The notes under the pieces are model-generated. The model had not been told where the DNA came from. It saw only the letters and a program-made list of their open reading frames with translations, and made no database searches. Below are positions 1-7,409 of a stretch of DNA of 8,015 nucleotides, piece after piece. The DNA is from an uncultured Helcococcus sp. (lineage in GTDB: Bacteria > Bacillota > Clostridia > Tissierellales > Peptoniphilaceae). Positions within the stretch are counted from its first letter, which is position 1, and the number at the start of each line of letters is the position of its first letter. The stretch spans positions 1-8,015 of the forward strand of contig CAMXYZ010000044.1 in assembly GCA_947253305.1 (NCBI GenBank). The letters run 5' to 3'. The position numbers and the translations under genes were made by a program.

Positions 1-1094
1 CAACCTTATATCATTTGGTAACAGGGTTTAATCCTAGTGAACCACCTTATGAAATTTTACCAATTAGACAAATTAATCCTCAATTATCTAATGGTCTAGA
101 AAAAATTATTTTAAAGTGTATACAAAGAAATCCGGAGGATAGGTATCAATCAGCTGCAGAATTAATGTATGATCTAGAACACTATGAAGAAATTGATGAT
201 AAATTTATAAAAAAGCAAAGAAATAAACTTAATTTTTTTAAATCTTTAATTATTTTATCTATATTATCTATAGGATTAGGAGTCGGATTTTTAATTGGGG
301 CAAATAACGAGTCATATGCATCATATTATGATTTACTTTATAAGGCTAATTCAACAAGTGATTATAATCAAAAAGTAGAATTTATAGAACAAGCTATTAA
401 AATTCCTAATTATACTGGTAAGTCCGATGCATACCTTCAAATCATGGATGTATTTAAGGAAAATGACGGAATATTTACAGTTGAGGAATCAAAAATTATA
501 GAAAAACTAGTTACAATTAATAAGGATGAGCTAATGCGAGATAAAGAAAATTATGTAGACGTTAGTTTCGAACTAGGAAAAATGTTTTGGTATTATTTTG
601 ATTATGGTGATAATAGTGACAATCAAGTAAATAGATCTATCAATTCTATAAACTGGTTTAATGAAGTATTAAATAATACTGATGAAGAATATGAGAATAG
701 AGGAATGGCTGAAGTATACTATAATGTTGGTAAATTTTATAGAGATATAACTACAAATATAGCTGAAGCTAATGAGAAAGGGAAATATGCTCCTTTCTTT
801 AAAAATATGCTTACTTTGATTGATAAAGTCGCTTTAAATAATGAGGAAAGTGAAATTGTAAGATTAGAACTTTTAGAATTAATAAGTACAAGTTTAGAAC
901 AATATTCGGTAAAATTTAAATTAGACGGAATAACTAAAGATGAGCAATTAAATTTATCAAATAAAATTAAAGAAATTACTGAAAGCATAAATCCATTAGC
1001 GGAAAAAACTTTAGAAAAAAAGAAAAATATATTGAATTCAATAGATAAAATTAATACCTCTATTGATATTGCTTATTCTAATAAGGAAGGATAA
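1..1094 (+). CDS. Membrane-anchored eukaryotic-like Ser/Thr protein kinase, C-terminal part (5' partial)
   Basis: The frame is already open at the left edge (codons from base 3 read T-L-Y-H-L-V-T-G), so the start, ATP-binding site and catalytic loop lie outside the window. The TTG at base 15 is an internal Leu codon, not a start. Bases 3-190 encode the end of a Hanks-type kinase C-lobe: 'LYHLVTGFNP' is the usual F-helix region, and 'RNPEDRYQSAAEL' carries the conserved subdomain XI arginine. A Lys-rich juxtamembrane stretch (KKQRNK) precedes one hydrophobic helix at about 231-303, giving a cytoplasmic kinase and an outer C-terminal part of about 260 residues. That part is predicted-helical with TPR-like spacing of Tyr, Ala and Leu (for example 'AEVYYNVGKFYRD'), not PASTA repeats. 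It probably phosphorylates Ser/Thr on partner proteins in response to an outside cue; the downstream operon genes are candidate partners. The kinase assignment is strong; the TPR-like reading is moderate. Confidence 0.88.
   Translation, partial: TLYHLVTGFNPSEPPYEILPIRQINPQLSNGLEKIILKCIQRNPEDRYQSAAELMYDLEHYEEIDDKFIKKQRNKLNFFKSLIILSILSIGLGVGFLIGANNESYASYYDLLYKANSTSDYNQKVEFIEQAIKIPNYTGKSDAYLQIMDVFKENDGIFTVEESKIIEKLVTINKDELMRDKENYVDVSFELGKMFWYYFDYGDNSDNQVNRSINSINWFNEVLNNTDEEYENRGMAEVYYNVGKFYRDITTNIAEANEKGKYAPFFKNMLTLIDKVALNNEESEIVRLELLELISTSLEQYSVKFKLDGITKDEQLNLSNKIKEITESINPLAEKTLEKKKNILNSIDKINTSIDIAYSNKEG
1083..1090 (+). promoter_or_regulatory. Ribosome binding site of the small membrane protein gene
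   Basis: AAGGAAGG lies inside the last codons of the kinase gene, 7 bases before the ATG at 1098. Together with the 3-base gap after the kinase stop, this implies translational coupling and fixes the start of the second gene. Confidence 0.75.
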
Positions 1095-1097
1095 TAT

Positions 1098-1511
1098 ATG
1101 GGATACGAAAAATTAAAACTTTTATCTAATATATTTTTGGCTCTGTCGGTATTTCTTATATTATTGACTATTTATATATACTTTTCGTTTGATATAAAAA
1201 ATATATACAAGATAATTTCTAAAAAGAAAATTAATAAAGAAATCGAATCTATAAAGGATGGAAGTAAGAGTCCTAAAAGTAAAATAAACGGAAAAGATTT
1301 ATCTTATAAATCTCCTGATTTTATAACCAAAACAGGTAGCCTAAGAGTAAATACATGGGAATTAAACAATAATATTACTGAAGATACTTCATTATTAATT
1401 AAGGATAATGATACAAATAATAATACAACATTATTAAATAATCATAATTCTTTAGAGCTTATTGTAGAATATGAATTGGATTTTACTGAAAGTACACATA
1501 CTATAGAATAA
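1098..1511 (+). CDS. Small single-pass membrane protein with Thr-rich TTLL-type motifs, kinase-operon partner
   Basis: This 137-residue protein has no name I can assign. Residues about 9-31 form one hydrophobic helix. It is followed by a strongly basic stretch (K34 to K47, including KKK), so by the positive-inside rule the long C-terminal part should be cytoplasmic. The tail holds a Ser/Lys/Pro-rich linker (residues 51-73) and then two copies of a short motif, T97-S-L-L and T110-T-L-L, in an Asn/Asp-rich setting. It ends in a hydrophobic/acidic segment (residues 119-129) likely to form a strand. The gene starts 3 bases after the kinase stop and ends 26 bases before the giant surface-protein gene, so it is almost surely co-transcribed with both. 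Inference: the Thr motifs resemble the short threonine sites phosphorylated by bacterial Hanks kinases and read by FHA domains, which would make this a kinase substrate or adaptor. I have only a vague memory of similar Thr-rich small membrane proteins beside clostridial kinases. The gene call is firm; the function is open. Confidence 0.85.
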   Translation: MGYEKLKLLSNIFLALSVFLILLTIYIYFSFDIKNIYKIISKKKINKEIESIKDGSKSPKSKINGKDLSYKSPDFITKTGSLRVNTWELNNNITEDTSLLIKDNDTNNNTTLLNNHNSLELIVEYELDFTESTHTIE

Positions 1512-1520
1512 TTTTATAAG

Positions 1521-1541
1521 AAAGGAAATATAATGAGATGA
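1521..1541 (+). promoter_or_regulatory. Ribosome binding site and overlapping ATG-AGA-TGA mini-ORF at the start of the giant gene
   Basis: A Shine-Dalgarno-like AAAGGAAA (1521-1528) precedes two closely spaced ATGs. The first (1533-1535) reads ATG-AGA-TGA, a Met-Arg mini-ORF. The second (1538-1540) overlaps that TGA stop and opens the 1852-codon frame. Counted from the last G of the GG at 1524-1525, the first ATG is 7 bases away (near ideal) and the second is 12. Initiation could therefore be direct at the second ATG or by stop-and-restart from the mini-ORF. The signal peptide begins correctly only from 1538. Confidence 0.6.
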
Positions 1542-4500
1542 AAATAAAAACAAAAAGATTATTATATGGTCTAATTGCTATTTTAATATTTTTTGTGTCA
1601 GTACCTACGAATATATTTGCTGATAATGATGACGATAAGTTTATATTTGAATTCGTTGATGAAAATGATAAAAAAATTAATTTTGATGATGAAGCAAGAG
1701 TGATTATTAAAAAATCAGATGATCAAAATATAGTATTTTTTGATAGTGATGAGAACCCATATGCCATAAATAATGCTAGTCTAATATTAAGAGAAAAGGA
1801 TATTAAATATAAAAATTATGGTCTCACTTATGAAGATTTGATTGATAGTGAATTAATTATTGAAATAAGTAATAGTATCTATAAATTAAAAAATGCTCAA
1901 ACTTATTATAAATTTGATAATCAATCAACTCAAAAAGTAACCCTTGAAAGAACAAAAAACATCTTTAGGGGAAGCCTATATGAAAAAAACAATTCATTGT
2001 TTGGACCAGATAAAAAACTAAAATCTAATGGTGAATTCAAAATTGTTGATGGAAATCAAACACTCGATAATGTTGACGTTAAATTTGAAAATGGACAATT
2101 TTATATAGAATTAGATTCTAAAATAGACTATGCTAATTTAAAATTAAGGTATTATCCAGATAATGGGTCATATATATATCCAAAAAATCTTGAAAGAAAT
2201 GTAGCTGATTTCTTAGATAATGACCTTAATTCTAATAATATGTTTTTAATTAGTAGTTTTATTGATCCTAAAATAAATTATCAAATTTATTATAATGATA
2301 ATATAGTACAAAATAGTCAATGGACAAAAAACAAAACTATTAAGTTTGAAATCGAATCATATACTAATAATGTATCTTTATATTATTCAGATACAAAATT
2401 TAGAAGAGATCAAATAGAAAAAGATGGCAAAGCGCTTGATTTAGAAGTAACAGACGAAAATACTCATTATATAATAAAATCTAATATTACCATCGATGAA
2501 GAAATTAAATCATACTCTGGCAAGAGATTTTATTTATATATCATATCTAAAGATGAATCAAATAATGAACTGGGTTTAAAAGACGTATCATTTACATTAA
2601 ATAAGATAGACAATACTCCTCCAACAATTAATATCGGAGAAATTAGTAAAGAAATACTAAAATCAAAAGATGTCGTTATCAATACAGATGATGCTTTAAG
2701 TGGTGTTTATAAAACTTATGTTAAATTAGGAGAAGAGGGAGATTATACAGAATTAGGAAGAAATAATAGAATTACTCTTAATCAGAATACTAAATTATTT
2801 ATAAAATCAGAAGATAAAGCTGGTAATATTTCAGAAGAAATTGTATCAGTTAATAATATTGACTCTGAAGGACCTAAAATTAAATTTGGTGATATAAAAT
2901 ATAGTACATGGAATAAAGAGGGAGTTGTAAATTATGCTGTTACCGATTTTGTTGGTGTGAAAAATATTTTAGTATCTAAAAATAAAATAACTAATAATAA
3001 TTTGCAAAGAATAATTAGTAATATTAATAGATGGACACAAGAAGCTACTGAAGAGAACATGAAAAACTTAGACGGAAATTTAGTTATTAGATTACCTGAG
3101 ATACCTGGAGATAAAATCAAAAATTATTCTGGAAACTTCAAAATTTATTCATCTGGAGAATATTATTTATATGCAATAGACAGATTAGATAATTACAGCG
3201 AAAATATATTAAATGTTGATAAAGTTGACGGTATAAAACCAATTATTGAAAATTTTGAGAATAATGAAGAAGCTAAATGGAGTAATGAAACTTATATTAA
3301 TGAGTTCAATGTAAAAGATGACCATTTTGGTTCTGGGATTAAAAATATTTATTATACATTAAATAAAACTTTAGCCGGATCCGATACAAAAAAAGAAGGC
3401 ATAAATGAAATTGAGTATAAGGAAGAAAAAACTGTATTAACTATAAATCAAGAAACTCTTCAGAATATTGTAAAACAAGATTATTATGATGGTGAAATTT
3501 ATATTTGGGCAATAGATAATACTGGTAATATATCAGACGTAAAAAAAGAGCACTTAAAATTAGATTATTCAGTTCCACATATAAATTCAGCAGAATACAG
3601 AAAAATAAATAATAAACCTAGCTATTCAGAAAAAGTTCTTTCTGGTAATAAAATATATTTCTTCAAAGATAGTATTCAGATTGATTTAGATATTTTGGAA
3701 AAAGGTAGCGGGTTAGATTATTTAGAATACCGTTTAATTAATCAAGACAATGAAGAAATCAAAAAGGAAACTATACCTTTAAATGGTGTATCAGATTATA
3801 AGAATTTCTTTAATATAGACCTAGATAAAAACGATTCATTTAGAGGAAAGATTAAATTAGAAATTTTTGATAAAGCAAATAACTCATATGAAACAACCTT
3901 AGAATATATTAATAATCGAACTTCTGAAGTAGAAATAATAAGAGATATTAATTTAGAACTTAATAAACCAGTTCTAGACGAGGAATTATCAATCAATCCA
4001 AATGGATGGACTAAATACAATAGAGTACTTACATTTAGAGAAGGTGATATAACATCAAATGGTTCTAAGAGTATTTCAGGTATAAGTCATTATGAATATA
4101 GATTGATATATAAGGATACTTCAATTCCTACGACTGATTGGCAAATAGTAAATAAAAATTCAGGAGAGAAAAATATTCTTGATCCAAGTAAATTTATAAA
4201 TGATACTTTAGAAATAGACTATAATGTAAATGCTATACTTGAAGTTAGAGCTGTACTAAATAGTGGAAAAACATCTGAGGTAAATGATTTCGAAATAAAA
4301 ATTCATAAAATCAAACCATCAGTTCCTAAAATATTGGATGAAGGTAAAGAAAATACTTGGACAAATAAAGATCTTACTTTAGATTTTGCAGAAATCCCAA
4401 AAAATGAATTTGGCCCAAATGTAAATATAAAATATATATTATGGAATAAATTAACTCAAAGTGAAGATGAAGTTGAAGTTACTACTTTAGATCGTGATAA

Positions 4501-7096
4501 TTTACCAGTATTGGATTCAGATGGTGAATATGTAATTAAATATTGGAGTGAGGATGCTGCATTAAATAGTTCCGATGTAGTAATAAAAGAATATAAAATA
4601 GATAAAACAGCTCCAACTGATTTGAATATATTACTTGATGAAGTATCAATATTATCAAATAGTAAACCTTTAGATACATTTGAAGAGTTCCATAATACTA
4701 CAAAGAGAGTTCAATTGTCTGCAAATGCAGATATAAGCCAATTAGATAAAATTGAGTATCAATTAATTAATTCAATAAAAGATTTCAATGAGTCAAATTG
4801 GAAACTTTATGATAAGGTTATAGATCTTTCAACAAATCAAAGATACTATATTATGATGAGAGCTACTGATATGGCAGGTAATGTTACACATGCTCATTCA
4901 AAAGGCGTCATTTTAGATGATGTTCAACCATCAGGTTCAGAAGATGATATTGCTATAAATATTATTCCAGAAGAATCTAATTTAAATGGATTTTATTCTA
5001 AAGATGTAAGAACACATATTAAAGTCATCGATCCAAGTTACTTATTGGATAAACATAATTTTGATCACGGTGTGTATTCTGGATTGAAAAAAGTATCTTA
5101 CAGAATAATTGTCAATGACGGCACTGAAGTAGTAACACAGGAAGATACATTATATGAAGCTGATAATAATACTATAAAAAATAAAGATGATTTATTAAAA
5201 GTATGGGAAGGCTATATTACTATAGATGCTCAAGTTAATAATAGTAATAATGTAATAGTTGAAGTAAGAGCGGAAGATAACTCTGGTAATGTAAGAGTTT
5301 CGAGAACAAATCAAGGTCTAATAAAAATTGATACAACTAGACCTGTTATTAATATTAGTTATGACAACAATATTCCTGATTCTGGTAAATATTATAATGC
5401 TAATAGAACAGCAACAATTTCTATAACTGAAAGGAACTTTAATCCAAGTGACGTTCAACTAAGTATCACAAACGATTTAGGTTATGTACCAGCAATAACT
5501 GAATGGAGAACAACTCAAGGTACTGGTAATGGGGATGATACTGTTCATACAGCAACAATTAACTATGCTGATGATGGTGAATATAATTTCGATATTAAAT
5601 ATACTGATATAGCTGGAAATAGCGATACAGGTGAAATATTCGCTGACGGAACACAAAATCCTAAGAATTTTATTATCGATAAAACTAATCCAGTCATTGA
5701 AGTGAGTTTTGATAATAATAATTATCAAAATGGAAATTATTATAATAACTCTAGAACAGCTACTATTTCAATAAATGAAAGAAACTTTAACCCAGATAGA
5801 GTAAAATTAAATATTAATGCCGTTGATTATAATGGAAATAATATAGCAACTAATATCCAATCTTGGAAAAGAGAAGGAACTAATAATATAGCTACTATAA
5901 ATTTTGTTGAAGATGGAATTTATAGCTTTAACATTAGTGCTTCTGATATGGCAGGTAACGAATCTAATAGTATAGCAGTAGATCAGTTCCATATTGATAG
6001 AACAGACCCTGAGCTTTCCATTGAAGGTGTAGTCGATAAATCTGCTAATAATGGTCCTATTGCTCCAATAATAAAATATTTTGATAATAACTTTGATTCT
6101 TCAACAGTTAATATTTATTTAACTGGTGTAAATAGGGGACGGGTAGAATTATTAGGAGTATATGAAGATATTAATAATGGTCAAATTTTCTATATGAATG
6201 ATTTCGAAAATAAAAAGGAAATCGATGATATATATACATTATATGCAGAAATTATAGATAAAGCTGGTAATAAGACTGTAAAAGAAATTACATTTTCAAT
6301 AAATAGATTTGGATCAACATATTTTATTAATAATGAATCTAATATAAATGGAAAGATACTAAAAGAAGTGGATGATATTGTAATTAGAGAAGTAAATCCA
6401 AATATATTACAATCTTACGAGATTATATTATATAAAGATAATGAAACTATTAATCTTAAAGAAAACACTGATTATAAAGTTGATATAACAGGTGGAGAGA
6501 ATAATTGGTATGAATATGTATTTACAATCTTTAAAGATAATTTCATAGATAATGCTGTCTATAGAATTGTTTTAAGATCTACAGATTTAGCAGGTAATAT
6601 CTCAGAAAATACTCTAGAAAGTAAAGACGCAAGTTTCAGCTTTGGAATTGATAAAATTGATCCAACCATCAATATTATTAATGTCGAAGATGATGTAACT
6701 TATGCATTAGAGCAATTAGAGTCTCAATTTACTATAAGAGATAATTTCCAAATTTCTGAAGTTAAAGTTTATTTAGATGATAACTTAAAGAAAACATTCA
6801 CTTATGAGGATATAAATGAAATTATAGATGCAAATCAAAACTTTACCTATCTAATAGATGGAGACTCAACAAGCGCTCATACACTAAAAATAGTAGCGGA
6901 AGATATAGCTGGTAATATTTCAACAGAAGCAGTTAAAGATTTTTATGTTACAACTAATCTATGGATAAGATTTGTAAATAATACAAAATTATTTTATTCT
7001 ACAATATCCTTATTATTACTTCTAATATCAATGTCTATATTTATAATGGTAAAAAGAAGAAACAAAGAATATGGTAAAACAGCAGCGATTAAATAA
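1538..7096 (+). CDS. Giant secreted, membrane-anchored protein with an array of bacterial Ig-like domains
   Basis: An 1852-residue surface protein. Residues 1-28 form a signal peptide (MKIKTKR, hydrophobic core 8-22, likely cleavage after A28). Residues 29 to about 250 are a less clear beta-rich N-terminal region. About a dozen Ig-like domains follow, marked by linkers of the form I-D-x-T-x-P near residues 357, 441, 563, 675, 922, 1021, 1126, 1264, 1380, 1486 and 1704, and by D-x-A-G-N turns that end most domains. Five domains carry a W-[TSN]-[KN] motif (W262, W458, W581, W824, W941). Two neighbours carry 'RTATISI..ERNF' (from R1290 and R1406). A hydrophobic helix at 1818-1838 with a KRRNK stop-transfer tail anchors the C-terminus in the membrane; I see no LPxTG sortase signal. 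I found no cysteine in the whole protein. Such arrays serve as stalks, adhesins or sensors; no catalytic domain is visible. It is the last gene of the kinase operon, followed by a terminator. The exact ligand or role is unknown. Confidence 0.92.
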   Translation: MKIKTKRLLYGLIAILIFFVSVPTNIFADNDDDKFIFEFVDENDKKINFDDEARVIIKKSDDQNIVFFDSDENPYAINNASLILREKDIKYKNYGLTYEDLIDSELIIEISNSIYKLKNAQTYYKFDNQSTQKVTLERTKNIFRGSLYEKNNSLFGPDKKLKSNGEFKIVDGNQTLDNVDVKFENGQFYIELDSKIDYANLKLRYYPDNGSYIYPKNLERNVADFLDNDLNSNNMFLISSFIDPKINYQIYYNDNIVQNSQWTKNKTIKFEIESYTNNVSLYYSDTKFRRDQIEKDGKALDLEVTDENTHYIIKSNITIDEEIKSYSGKRFYLYIISKDESNNELGLKDVSFTLNKIDNTPPTINIGEISKEILKSKDVVINTDDALSGVYKTYVKLGEEGDYTELGRNNRITLNQNTKLFIKSEDKAGNISEEIVSVNNIDSEGPKIKFGDIKYSTWNKEGVVNYAVTDFVGVKNILVSKNKITNNNLQRIISNINRWTQEATEENMKNLDGNLVIRLPEIPGDKIKNYSGNFKIYSSGEYYLYAIDRLDNYSENILNVDKVDGIKPIIENFENNEEAKWSNETYINEFNVKDDHFGSGIKNIYYTLNKTLAGSDTKKEGINEIEYKEEKTVLTINQETLQNIVKQDYYDGEIYIWAIDNTGNISDVKKEHLKLDYSVPHINSAEYRKINNKPSYSEKVLSGNKIYFFKDSIQIDLDILEKGSGLDYLEYRLINQDNEEIKKETIPLNGVSDYKNFFNIDLDKNDSFRGKIKLEIFDKANNSYETTLEYINNRTSEVEIIRDINLELNKPVLDEELSINPNGWTKYNRVLTFREGDITSNGSKSISGISHYEYRLIYKDTSIPTTDWQIVNKNSGEKNILDPSKFINDTLEIDYNVNAILEVRAVLNSGKTSEVNDFEIKIHKIKPSVPKILDEGKENTWTNKDLTLDFAEIPKNEFGPNVNIKYILWNKLTQSEDEVEVTTLDRDNLPVLDSDGEYVIKYWSEDAALNSSDVVIKEYKIDKTAPTDLNILLDEVSILSNSKPLDTFEEFHNTTKRVQLSANADISQLDKIEYQLINSIKDFNESNWKLYDKVIDLSTNQRYYIMMRATDMAGNVTHAHSKGVILDDVQPSGSEDDIAINIIPEESNLNGFYSKDVRTHIKVIDPSYLLDKHNFDHGVYSGLKKVSYRIIVNDGTEVVTQEDTLYEADNNTIKNKDDLLKVWEGYITIDAQVNNSNNVIVEVRAEDNSGNVRVSRTNQGLIKIDTTRPVINISYDNNIPDSGKYYNANRTATISITERNFNPSDVQLSITNDLGYVPAITEWRTTQGTGNGDDTVHTATINYADDGEYNFDIKYTDIAGNSDTGEIFADGTQNPKNFIIDKTNPVIEVSFDNNNYQNGNYYNNSRTATISINERNFNPDRVKLNINAVDYNGNNIATNIQSWKREGTNNIATINFVEDGIYSFNISASDMAGNESNSIAVDQFHIDRTDPELSIEGVVDKSANNGPIAPIIKYFDNNFDSSTVNIYLTGVNRGRVELLGVYEDINNGQIFYMNDFENKKEIDDIYTLYAEIIDKAGNKTVKEITFSINRFGSTYFINNESNINGKILKEVDDIVIREVNPNILQSYEIILYKDNETINLKENTDYKVDITGGENNWYEYVFTIFKDNFIDNAVYRIVLRSTDLAGNISENTLESKDASFSFGIDKIDPTINIINVEDDVTYALEQLESQFTIRDNFQISEVKVYLDDNLKKTFTYEDINEIIDANQNFTYLIDGDSTSAHTLKIVAEDIAGNISTEAVKDFYVTTNLWIRFVNNTKLFYSTISLLLLLISMSIFIMVKRRNKEYGKTAAIK
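5327..5674 (+). repeat. Ig-like repeat A of the giant surface protein (residues 1264-1379)
   Basis: It begins with I-D-T-T-R-P-V-I-N-I-S-Y-D-N-N, contains RTATISITERNFNP (from R1290), and ends with a T-D-I-A-G-N turn. It is the nearest relative of the next repeat (5675-5992), with many identical residues. The two differ at many third codon positions, which suggests an old tandem duplication rather than a recent copy. Confidence 0.75.
5675..5992 (+). repeat. Ig-like repeat B of the giant surface protein (residues 1380-1485)
   Basis: It begins with I-D-K-T-N-P-V-I-E-V-S-F-D-N-N, contains RTATISINERNFNP (from R1406), and ends with S-D-M-A-G-N. It pairs with repeat A in motif order and is about ten residues shorter between the ERNF and AGN motifs. 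Confidence 0.75.
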
Positions 7097-7120
7097 ATAA
7101 TAGTATAATTTTAAAATATT

Positions 7121-7155
7121 AGGATATAATAAATATTGTTATATCCTTTTATTTT
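7121..7155 (+). terminator. Rho-independent terminator of the kinase / surface-protein operon
   Basis: A perfect 9-bp stem, AGGATATAA (7121-7129) with TTATATCCT (7139-7147) and a 9-base loop, runs directly into a T-rich tract (TTTTATTTT, about 7147-7155). It starts 24 bases after the stop of the giant gene. The stem is AT-rich, but its position and T-tract fit an intrinsic terminator that ends the operon. Confidence 0.8.
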
Positions 7156-7196
7156 GTATCACATTATTAGTTTAATATATTGTTAAATGTTTTTAA

Positions 7197-7225
7197 TTTA
7201 CTTTTATTAAAATATATTGTATAAT
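7197..7225 (+). promoter_or_regulatory. Sigma-A-type promoter for the lipoprotein gene
   Basis: TTTACT (7197-7202, 4 of 6 matches to TTGACA) is separated by 17 bases from a perfect TATAAT (7220-7225). The start of transcription would fall near 7231-7233, leaving a leader of about 178 bases. AT-rich sequence yields many chance TATAAT boxes, but the spacing and the position just after the operon terminator support this one. Confidence 0.6.
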
Positions 7226-7230
7226 ATAAG

Positions 7231-7263
7231 TGTTAGATATATAAATAACAGATATATCTAACA
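7231..7263. promoter_or_regulatory. 12-bp perfect inverted repeat at the predicted transcription start (operator or leader hairpin)
   Basis: TGTTAGATATAT (7231-7242) and ATATATCTAACA (7252-7263) are exact reverse complements around a 9-base spacer. The left arm begins 6 bases after the -10 box. As DNA this is a good position for a dimeric repressor; as RNA it would form a hairpin at the extreme 5' end that could protect the transcript. No T-tract follows, so it is not a terminator. Confidence 0.55.
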
Positions 7264-7340
7264 AAATACAAATCGGGTGGTTGAAAATAAATAAAAGATA
7301 TGATTATAAATAATTCATATCATTGTCGAATGTCACTCTA

Positions 7341-7388
7341 ATTATAGTCAATTAATATAATGAATATGACTATAATGTAATTAATTGA
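7341..7388 (+). promoter_or_regulatory. Interlocking inverted repeats just upstream of the lipoprotein ribosome binding site
   Basis: Stem A pairs ATTATAGTCA (7341-7350) with TGACTATAAT (7367-7376), a perfect 10 bp. Stem B pairs TCAATTAAT (7348-7356) with ATTAATTGA (7380-7388), a perfect 9 bp. The arms are ordered A1-B1-A2-B2 and share three bases, so the two full stems exclude each other or would have to form a pseudoknot-like fold. Stem B ends 10 bases before the AGGAGG. This could be a translation-control element or a protein-binding site; chance pairing in AT-rich DNA is also possible. Confidence 0.4.
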
Positions 7389-7397
7389 TTCTATCAT

Positions 7398-7403
7398 AGG
7401 AGG
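7398..7403 (+). promoter_or_regulatory. Ribosome binding site of the lipoprotein gene
   Basis: A perfect AGGAGG sits 6 bases before the ATG at 7410. This is the strongest ribosome binding site in the window and fixes the lipoprotein start, where the signal peptide also begins correctly. Confidence 0.85.
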
Positions 7404-7409
7404 ATTAAG

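Larger units (their letters stand above)
7097..7409. other. Non-coding region between operon and lipoprotein gene
   Basis: This 313-base gap has no credible gene on either strand. It holds, in order, the operon terminator, a sigma-A-type promoter, a 12-bp inverted repeat at the likely transcription start, a short imperfect hairpin (7297-7321), a pair of interlocking inverted repeats (7341-7388), and the lipoprotein ribosome binding site. A small G-rich island (GGGTGG, 7275-7280) stands out in otherwise extremely AT-rich sequence. Confidence 0.7.

Noticed and set aside
3092..3109. L-P-E-I-P-G in the giant protein as a sortase-like motif
   Set aside because: It is internal (from residue 519), lacks the Thr-Gly of LPxTG, and is not followed by a membrane helix and basic tail.
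737..5992. Minus-strand open frames opposite the kinase and giant genes
   Set aside because: They are short, lie wholly opposite well-supported genes, and have no ribosome binding sites or recognisable products; AT-rich coding DNA gives such frames by chance.
7270..7290. T-box-like GGGTGG in the lipoprotein leader
   Set aside because: Only GGGTGGT of the T-box consensus matches; the ACCGCG part is absent, no terminator/antiterminator pair follows, and the downstream gene is a lipoprotein rather than an aminoacyl-tRNA synthetase or amino-acid gene.
7281..7313. Possible 10-residue leader peptide starting with TTG at 7281
   Set aside because: The G-rich stretch directly abuts the TTG, leaving no ribosome spacing, and the peptide has no run of a regulatory amino acid.
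7371..7376. Second TATAAT as an alternative lipoprotein promoter
   Set aside because: No acceptable -35 box lies 16-18 bases upstream (TCAATT at 17), and the hexamer is one arm of the 10-bp inverted repeat.
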